DNA of 11,833 nt. Source: Saprospiraceae bacterium. Its GTDB lineage: Bacteria; Bacteroidota; Bacteroidia; Chitinophagales; Saprospiraceae. Shown here one piece after another: positions 6,916 to 11,833 of this stretch (its first letter is position 1; the number at the start of each line of letters is the position of its first letter). The stretch spans positions 1 to 11,833 of the forward strand of contig JABDLW010000370.1 of the NCBI GenBank assembly GCA_013001805.1, given 5' to 3'. The translations under genes and the position numbers were made by a program. The notes beneath the pieces were generated by a model that was not told the origin of the DNA, searched no databases, and worked only from the letters and a program-made list of their open reading frames with translations.

Positions 6916-7296
6916 ATGAGCTTGCCCGGACCCATCTTATATTGCCCTATTTGCGGACAAAAGATTTATGGCCGTGCGGACAAAGTATTCTGTTCACAAA
7001 GGTGTAAGAGCAGCTACCATAAAAGCAGGAAATCACAGCGCAGTACTTTTTCCTATCCTATTGATAAAATAATCCACCGCAATTGGGTGATCCTCGAGGA
7101 AATCTATGAGACTATTGGGAAGAAAAAATTTTTTGTAACTAAGGCAGAGTTGAATAAAGCCGGTTTTCATACCCGGTATTTTACAACAATGCAAAAGAAT
7201 TCAAAAGGGAAAATCTACTTCTATGTTTATAATTACGGCTGGATGGATTTCAGTGAATCGGACATCATGATCATAAGGCTATCCAAGGCCAAGTAG
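6916..7296 (+). CDS. Small zinc-ribbon protein of unknown function
   Basis: 126 residues. The N-terminal ~30 residues form a compact zinc-binding motif, CPICGQKIYGRADKVFCSQRC, with C10/C13 and C26/C30 (CxxC-x12-CxxxC), followed by a basic stretch (KSSYHKSRKSQRS). The rest (about 47-126) is a mixed alpha/beta region with no motif I recognise, ending KAK. There is no signal peptide, so it is cytosolic. Short proteins with this kind of N-terminal ribbon are common in Bacteroidetes as hypotheticals; nucleic-acid binding is plausible but unproven. The start ATG at 6916 is the first that precedes the cysteine motif, and no clear Shine-Dalgarno is seen. It is the first gene downstream of the tandem array, 157 bp from its last unit. 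Confidence 0.8.
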   Translation: MSLPGPILYCPICGQKIYGRADKVFCSQRCKSSYHKSRKSQRSTFSYPIDKIIHRNWVILEEIYETIGKKKFFVTKAELNKAGFHTRYFTTMQKNSKGKIYFYVYNYGWMDFSESDIMIIRLSKAK

Positions 7297-7398
7297 CTTG
7301 TTCCGGTAGTATTTACTGTTCTACGATTAGTGATAATCTATCTTCACCATGTCCTGATTTTTCATTCGGTTCAAATCAAAGGCTCAAGTTTCATTTCC

Positions 7399-7406
7399 TA
7401 TCTTTG
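7399..7406 (+). promoter_or_regulatory. Bacteroidetes-type -7 promoter box (TATCTTTG)
   Basis: TATCTTTG matches TAnnTTTG exactly and ends 24 bases before the lipoprotein ATG at 7431, giving a leader of about 18 nt. No clear TTG is present at the -33 position. It probably drives the lipoprotein and the peptidase gene behind it. Confidence 0.6.
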
Positions 7407-7430
7407 CCATTCACCTAAAGATTTCTCTAT

Positions 7431-7856
7431 ATGATTCGAATATTCTTTGCATCTATTGTTAGTATGGCCTTGGCCATATCATGTGCCTCGCAGGGAGAAT
7501 CTGATGCCCAGGACGCAAATAAAGAACGAGTGACCATGACTCCAGGTAACTACAAGGCAGTGGTCAATATGGAAAAAATGGCCGACGATGTCAAAGCATT
7601 TTCCATGACATCTGAGATTACATTCGGTTTTGAGGCCGATCAAACTTTCATATATCAGGTTTTTGCTATGGGAAAGGAAAACAATGACATTGGTCGTTGG
7701 GAAGTGCGGGGTGATAGTCTTTATATTTTCTCACTACAAAGGGGTCCTGACTCAGCTTTTAAACTAATCAAAACTGCAGATGACCGCTACGAAATTATTG
7801 GCCCAAATCATTTTATCCTTACCCGAAAGGAAGAAATAACGCCGATTAAGGAATGA
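7431..7856 (+). CDS. Small predicted lipoprotein of unknown function
   Basis: 141 residues. It begins with a short signal peptide (MIRIFFASIVSMALAIS) ending in a lipobox-like AISC, so C18 should be the lipidated residue. The following SQGESDAQD is acidic, resembling the export signal of Bacteroidetes surface lipoproteins, which is an inference. The mature part looks beta-rich, with lines such as TFIYQVFAMGKENNDIGRWEVRGDSLY (about 72-98). That resembles small lipocalin-like or calycin-type domains in which a 'W-x-x-x-GD-x-L' turn recurs, but I cannot assign a family. It has its own upstream promoter box and lies 23 bp ahead of the S9 peptidase gene on the same strand, so the two are likely co-transcribed and may act together in the cell envelope. 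Confidence 0.82.
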   Translation: MIRIFFASIVSMALAISCASQGESDAQDANKERVTMTPGNYKAVVNMEKMADDVKAFSMTSEITFGFEADQTFIYQVFAMGKENNDIGRWEVRGDSLYIFSLQRGPDSAFKLIKTADDRYEIIGPNHFILTRKEEITPIKE

Positions 7857-7879
7857 CATTCATATTTGAATAAACGCAA

Positions 7880-9904
7880 ATGAAATACCTACATTTTATT
7901 CTTGTCTTTCTTGTGGTTGAGCTTAATGCTCAAGATGGGACCTTATCGACTAAATTCGAGCCGCTGGATGTTTTCGATCTTGAGTATGTTTCAGATCCCC
8001 AGATTTCTCCCGATGGTCAGCAAATTGTCTACGTTCGAAATTATAAGGACATCATGCATGATGCCAATCGATCTAACCTTTGGATCATCGACCGGAGTGG
8101 CGGAAACAACCGCGCACTAACTACCGGCCCCGAGGCCGATCATTCGCCGGTGTGGTCACCTGACGGCACTCAAATTGCTTTCCGGTCCTCCAGAGGTGGT
8201 TTGACACAAATTTTTGTGATCAATATTGAATCTTCAAATATTCAGCAGCTTACCCAAGCACCAAAATCTCCGGGGCGTCCCTTCTGGTCTCCTGATGGCA
8301 CCTGGATTGCATTTTCGATGAATGTACCTTTTGAAGAAAAACCCTTTGTGACCTTGCCGGCCAAACCAAAAGGTGCCAATTGGAACGAAGGCCCTAAAGT
8401 CATTTCAAAATTAAAATACCGAAACGATGGTTCGGGTTATGCCGATAATGAATACAGTCAAATATTCTTATTGCCAGCTGAAGGGGGATCTCCGGTACAG
8501 CTCACTGTTGGACCCTATGATCATGCCGGTCGGCTGACCTGGTCCGGCGATGGCCAACGCATTTTCTATTCAGCTAATAAACATGAAGACCGCGACTTAA
8601 ATGGGGCTAACTCGGAAATCTTTGTTATAGATCTCAGCACCAGATCAAGCCGGGTGCTCACCGATCGCTCTGGTCCTGATATGCATCCTTTGATCTCGCC
8701 AGATGGTAAGAAAATTGCCTATTTGGGTCGGGATGAACACTATCAGGGATACCAGCTGACCAGACTATACATCATGAATACGGATGGAAGTCTATCGCAA
8801 TGTATCTCCTGCAATTTTGATCGCGACGTAGATGACATGCTCTGGAGCAATGATGGAGGGTCACTTTTCATACAGTTTGATGATAAAGGAAATACAAAAA
8901 TTGCCCGTATCTCCTTAGATGGAACCGTTGAAAATTTGGTAAACGATTTGGGTGGGATGTCCCTGGGGAGGCCTTATAGTGCGGCAAGTTTTACTGTCTC
9001 TAATCAGGGCCAATTGGCTTTTACTTATAGTTCACCCAATCATCCCGCTGATCTGGCAACCGCCACGGGAGCAGAAGATATGCTACGGCTTTCGGACCTT
9101 AACCGGGATCTGTTTCGCTATAAAGAATTGGGGGAAGTAGAAGAAATATGGTTTAAATCCTCCTATGATCAACAGGAAATCCAGGGCTGGATTTGCAATC
9201 CAGTTGATTTTGATCCGTCAAAAAAATATCCCTTGATTTTGGAAATACACGGCGGCCCATTTGCAAACTACGGAGATCGCTTTTCCGCTGAAATCCAACT
9301 TTTTGCCGCTGCAGGTTACGTGGTTCTTTATACGAATCCACGTGGCAGTACCAGTTATGGAGAGAAATTCGGAAATTTAATTCACCATAATTACCCTGGG
9401 CAAGATTATGATGATCTCATGTCTGGTGTAGATGCAGTAATTGAAAAAGGTTACATCGATCCGGGACGCCTTTATGTAACCGGAGGTAGTGGGGGAGGTG
9501 TGCTCACGAGTTGGATTGTTGGTAAAACCGACCGCTTTAAAGCGGCAGTAGTTGCCAAGCCAGTCATTAATTGGTACAGTTTCGTGTTATACGCTGATGG
9601 ACCTGGATTTTTTTATAAATATTGGTTTCCCGGAAAACCCTGGGATCATATGGAACATTATATGAAGCGGTCACCGATTTCACTGGTGGGAAATGTAACA
9701 ACTCCTACTATGTTATTGACCGGCGAATCTGATTTTCGTACACCGATTGCTGAGACCGAGCAATATTATAGTGCATTGAAAATTAATGGAGTTGAGACAA
9801 TGATGGTGCGCATACCTAATGCAGGACATGGTATTGCAAATCAGCCAAGTAATTTAATCGCTAAAGTTCAATATATATTGGGCTGGTTTGAAAAGTACAA
9901 ATAA
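7880..9904 (+). CDS. Secreted S9 family prolyl oligopeptidase-like serine peptidase (acylaminoacyl-peptidase type)
   Basis: 674 residues, typical length for bacterial S9 peptidases. It has a signal peptide (residues 1-18, ending NAQ), so it acts in the periplasm or at the surface. Residues ~30-410 form a TolB/PD40-type beta-propeller with repeated signatures such as SPDGQQIVYV, SPVWSPDGTQIAF, WSPDGTWIAFS and SPDGKKIAYLG. The C-terminal alpha/beta-hydrolase domain (~420-674) carries HGGP (457-460, oxyanion region), the nucleophile motif GGSGGG (535-540, Ser537), Asp618 in TGESDFRTP and His650 in NAGHGIANQ, so the triad is intact. The family cleaves short peptides, often N-blocked or with proline, after size filtering by the propeller. 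Substrate is unknown; nutrient peptide degradation is likely. It follows the lipoprotein gene by 23 bp, probably as the second gene of an operon. Confidence 0.95.
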   Translation: MKYLHFILVFLVVELNAQDGTLSTKFEPLDVFDLEYVSDPQISPDGQQIVYVRNYKDIMHDANRSNLWIIDRSGGNNRALTTGPEADHSPVWSPDGTQIAFRSSRGGLTQIFVINIESSNIQQLTQAPKSPGRPFWSPDGTWIAFSMNVPFEEKPFVTLPAKPKGANWNEGPKVISKLKYRNDGSGYADNEYSQIFLLPAEGGSPVQLTVGPYDHAGRLTWSGDGQRIFYSANKHEDRDLNGANSEIFVIDLSTRSSRVLTDRSGPDMHPLISPDGKKIAYLGRDEHYQGYQLTRLYIMNTDGSLSQCISCNFDRDVDDMLWSNDGGSLFIQFDDKGNTKIARISLDGTVENLVNDLGGMSLGRPYSAASFTVSNQGQLAFTYSSPNHPADLATATGAEDMLRLSDLNRDLFRYKELGEVEEIWFKSSYDQQEIQGWICNPVDFDPSKKYPLILEIHGGPFANYGDRFSAEIQLFAAAGYVVLYTNPRGSTSYGEKFGNLIHHNYPGQDYDDLMSGVDAVIEKGYIDPGRLYVTGGSGGGVLTSWIVGKTDRFKAAVVAKPVINWYSFVLYADGPGFFYKYWFPGKPWDHMEHYMKRSPISLVGNVTTPTMLLTGESDFRTPIAETEQYYSALKINGVETMMVRIPNAGHGIANQPSNLIAKVQYILGWFEKYK

Positions 9905-10090
9905 GAATTTATTCGGATGTAGATATTTTACTGAATTTTTAGCTGTGATAAGGTCTTGGGCAGCGATTTATAGTTCTTTCTTATTTCCGGTAATATTCTA
10001 AAACATGCCATTTTTATCTCATTTATGGTCGCTTCCATTTGAAGTCATCAGATTAAATAATTCGAGCCCCTTAACAAACCAGCAGAAATA
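9905..10090. other. Spacer upstream of hemB, 186 bp
   Basis: AT-rich spacer that probably contains the hemB promoter. I found no perfect TAnnTTTG box and no strong hairpin terminator for the peptidase gene; AATAAGAATTTATT just after its stop is at best a weak stem. Confidence 0.35.
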
Positions 10091-11059
10091 ATGAATATTC
10101 GTCCACGCCGAAACAGAAAGAGTGAGGCTATCAGAAATCTCGTTCAAGAAACACATCTAAGTGTTGAGCAATTAGTTTATCCATTGTTTTTAGTCGATGG
10201 AAAAAATATTAGAGCCGAAGTTCCCTCGTTACCGGGCAACTATCGTCTTTCAATTGATGAGGCTATGCGGACCATTGGGCAGTGTGTCTCAAAAAATCTA
10301 ATGAATTTTATTCTATTTCCATCTGTCCATGAGAAACTTAAAGACAAGGAGGCAACTTATGGGTCGCACGCAGAAAATTTCTATCTCAAAATCGCCAGCG
10401 AAATAAAAGCAGCGTTTCCTGAGACTACCTTAATTAGTGATGTCGCTATGGACCCTTACAGTTCAGATGGACATGACGGATTGGTAATCGACGGTAAGAT
10501 TGACAATGATAAAACACTGCCAATTTTGGGTAAAATGGCAGTCGCTCAAGCACAGGCAGGTTTTGATATTTTAGGTCCTTCTGATATGATGGACGGTAGA
10601 GTAGGCGTGATCAGGATGGCGTTGGATAAAGCTGGTTTCTCCAATACAAGCATTATGAGTTACACCGCCAAATATGCCAGTGCCTTTTACGGCCCTTTTC
10701 GGGATGCGTTGGAATCGGCTCCTAAAGCGGGAGATAAAAAGACCTATCAGATGAATCCCGCAAACAAGCGTGAGGCATTAATTGAAGCAGCATTGGACAG
10801 TGCTGAAGGTGCAGATTATCTCATGGTAAAACCAGCACTTAACTACTTGGATGTCATTCACCTGATAAAGGAAAACACGAATCTTCCTGTCGCAGCCTAT
10901 CATGTTAGTGGGGAGTGCGCTATGCTAATGGCCGCTTGTAAGAATGGTTGGTTGAATTATGACTATGCCATGCCGGAGACTTTATTGTGTATTAAGCGGG
11001 CTGGGGCCGATATCATTATTAGTTATTTTGCCAAAGATTTTGCGGATATGTTGGCGTAA
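10091..11059 (+). CDS. hemB: Delta-aminolevulinic acid dehydratase (porphobilinogen synthase)
   Basis: 322 residues, full length. It condenses two 5-aminolevulinate molecules to porphobilinogen, the second common step of tetrapyrrole (haem) synthesis, in the cytosol as a homo-oligomer. Both Schiff-base lysines are visible: K194 in SYTAKYASAFYGPFRDA and K247 in LMVKPALNYLDV. The metal-site segment DVAMDPYSSDGHDG (117-130) has Ala119, Asp121 and Asp129 where zinc-type enzymes have three cysteines, so this is the cysteine-less class, usually Mg-stimulated. The N-terminal arm starts with RPRRNRKSEAIRNLV. YHVSGECAML (270-279) has Cys where most relatives have Tyr. No other hem gene lies in the window; the gene appears to stand alone, with yceI 82 bp downstream on the same strand. 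Confidence 0.97.
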   Translation: MNIRPRRNRKSEAIRNLVQETHLSVEQLVYPLFLVDGKNIRAEVPSLPGNYRLSIDEAMRTIGQCVSKNLMNFILFPSVHEKLKDKEATYGSHAENFYLKIASEIKAAFPETTLISDVAMDPYSSDGHDGLVIDGKIDNDKTLPILGKMAVAQAQAGFDILGPSDMMDGRVGVIRMALDKAGFSNTSIMSYTAKYASAFYGPFRDALESAPKAGDKKTYQMNPANKREALIEAALDSAEGADYLMVKPALNYLDVIHLIKENTNLPVAAYHVSGECAMLMAACKNGWLNYDYAMPETLLCIKRAGADIIISYFAKDFADMLA

Positions 11060-11141
11060 TTCAATCTCCTGTCTTTATTTCTCTTCAAAATATCCTCAGA
11101 TTCGGCTCCTATATTAATGGCTTAATCAAAATTATGCTATT

Positions 11142-11720
11142 ATGAGAACCTATCTAATTGCTTTATTGGTATTATTTGGCTTTTCTTCGGTCAGCGCACA
11201 AAAGAGTTGGTCGATTGATAAAGCTCATTCAAAAATAGGCTTCACAGTAACACACATGACCATTGCCGAAGTGGATGGACAATTTACTGACTATGAGGCT
11301 TCCATTAGCAGCAAATCCGACGATTTTGCTAATAGTGATGTTTCCTTTTCTGCAAAAGCAGGCTCCATCGAAACAGGGAATGATCGAAGAGATGGCCATC
11401 TCAAGTCTGACGATTTTTTCAGCGCAGAAACATATCCCGAAATTAAGTTTGAAGGTAAAATCATCAAAGAAGGCGACGATTATTTCCTGGAAGGCGACCT
11501 TACCATTAAAGAAACTACTAAACGAATAAAATGGGCTGTTGATTATCGGGGACAGGTTTCCGGTCAGAAAGGCGCGAAGGCCGGATTTAAAATCGAAGGT
11601 TCTATTGACCGCTTTGATTATGACGTTAAGTGGGATAAAACCCTCGATACGGGCGGTCTGGTCGTTGGCGAGGAAGTGCAAATTATTTGTAAGATCGAGT
11701 TAAATGAAGTACAAGCTTAA
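11142..11720 (+). CDS. YceI family secreted lipocalin-like protein
   Basis: 192 residues, the usual size of YceI proteins. The first 20 residues are a classic signal peptide (MRTYLIALLVLFGFSSVSAQ), so the mature protein is periplasmic or outer-membrane facing. The family pattern is clear: WSIDKAHSKIGFTVTHM (23-39) at the start, then NDRRDGHLKSDDFFSAETYPEIKFEG (80-105), DLTIKETTK (119-127) and a final GEEVQIICKIELNE strand. YceI proteins form an elongated beta-barrel; solved members bind polyisoprenoid lipids. The physiological role here is unknown, with isoprenoid binding or stress response the usual suggestions. No cytochrome b561 or other frequent partner is adjacent within the window. The ATG at 11142 places the signal peptide exactly at the N-terminus. 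Confidence 0.93.
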   Translation: MRTYLIALLVLFGFSSVSAQKSWSIDKAHSKIGFTVTHMTIAEVDGQFTDYEASISSKSDDFANSDVSFSAKAGSIETGNDRRDGHLKSDDFFSAETYPEIKFEGKIIKEGDDYFLEGDLTIKETTKRIKWAVDYRGQVSGQKGAKAGFKIEGSIDRFDYDVKWDKTLDTGGLVVGEEVQIICKIELNEVQA

Positions 11721-11833
11721 ATTTTCAGGTCGCATCAACGCAATTTTAGGATACTGCTCTTTATGGCTTCGATTCACCTCGATGGTAAAATGGGAAATGC
11801 ATTAAATTAATTTCTAAGAAGGCCTTATTGATG
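11721..11833. other. Region after the YceI gene to the window end
   Basis: Nothing clear is seen in these 113 bases. The window ends on an ATG (11831-11833), which could begin another plus-strand gene, but no coding sequence is available to judge it. Confidence 0.3.

Noticed and set aside
11229..11681. 150-codon minus-strand open frame opposite the YceI gene
   Set aside because: The plus-strand frame has a signal peptide and the full YceI pattern; the antisense frame shows no family features.
11831..11833. ATG at the very end as the start of a further gene
   Set aside because: No coding sequence follows within the window, so it cannot be judged.

Overview
The window looks like chromosomal DNA of a member of the Bacteroidota (Bacteroidetes), probably an environmental or marine lineage near the Cytophagia/Saprospiria. 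The evidence is two perfect copies of the phylum's TAnnTTTG -7 promoter box just upstream of start codons, a cysteine-free HemB, an S9 peptidase and a CxxC...CxxxC mini-protein of types common in that phylum, moderate to low GC, and long AT-rich spacers with weak Shine-Dalgarno signals. The phylum call is fairly firm; anything finer is a guess.

Layout. Positions 1-1838 carry two minus-strand genes: the N-terminal 335 codons of an AspT/YidE-type transporter with TrkA_C domains (cut by the window edge) and a short-chain dehydrogenase. A 474-bp spacer follows. It holds a 167-bp near-palindromic, MITE-like element with 19-bp perfect terminal inverted repeats. Positions 2313-3644 (+) encode a Tat-exported protein with polysaccharide-deacetylase-like motifs. 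The 3645-4040 spacer holds hairpins and an inverted-repeat-bounded segment. Positions 4041-5357 (-) encode a PIN-PhoH ATPase.

The most unusual region is 5358-6915. It is a 1.56-kb gene-free divergent intergenic region filled mostly by a tandem array of twelve units of about 109 bp (5521-6759). Each unit has a conserved core of about 42 bp and a more variable tail, and a two-unit block is duplicated within the array. I do not recognise the family.

Positions 6916-11720 are all plus strand: a small zinc-ribbon protein, a lipoprotein and S9 serine peptidase pair 23 bp apart (probable operon with a clear promoter), hemB (porphobilinogen synthase, metal site of the cysteine-less type), and a secreted YceI-family protein. 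The last 113 bases hold no supported gene.

The genes do not form one pathway. They are mostly housekeeping and envelope functions: haem synthesis, RNA/phosphate-stress ATPase, exported peptidase, lipoprotein, YceI and ion/anion transport. I saw no rRNA, tRNA, CRISPR, integrase, transposase, toxin or defence gene.
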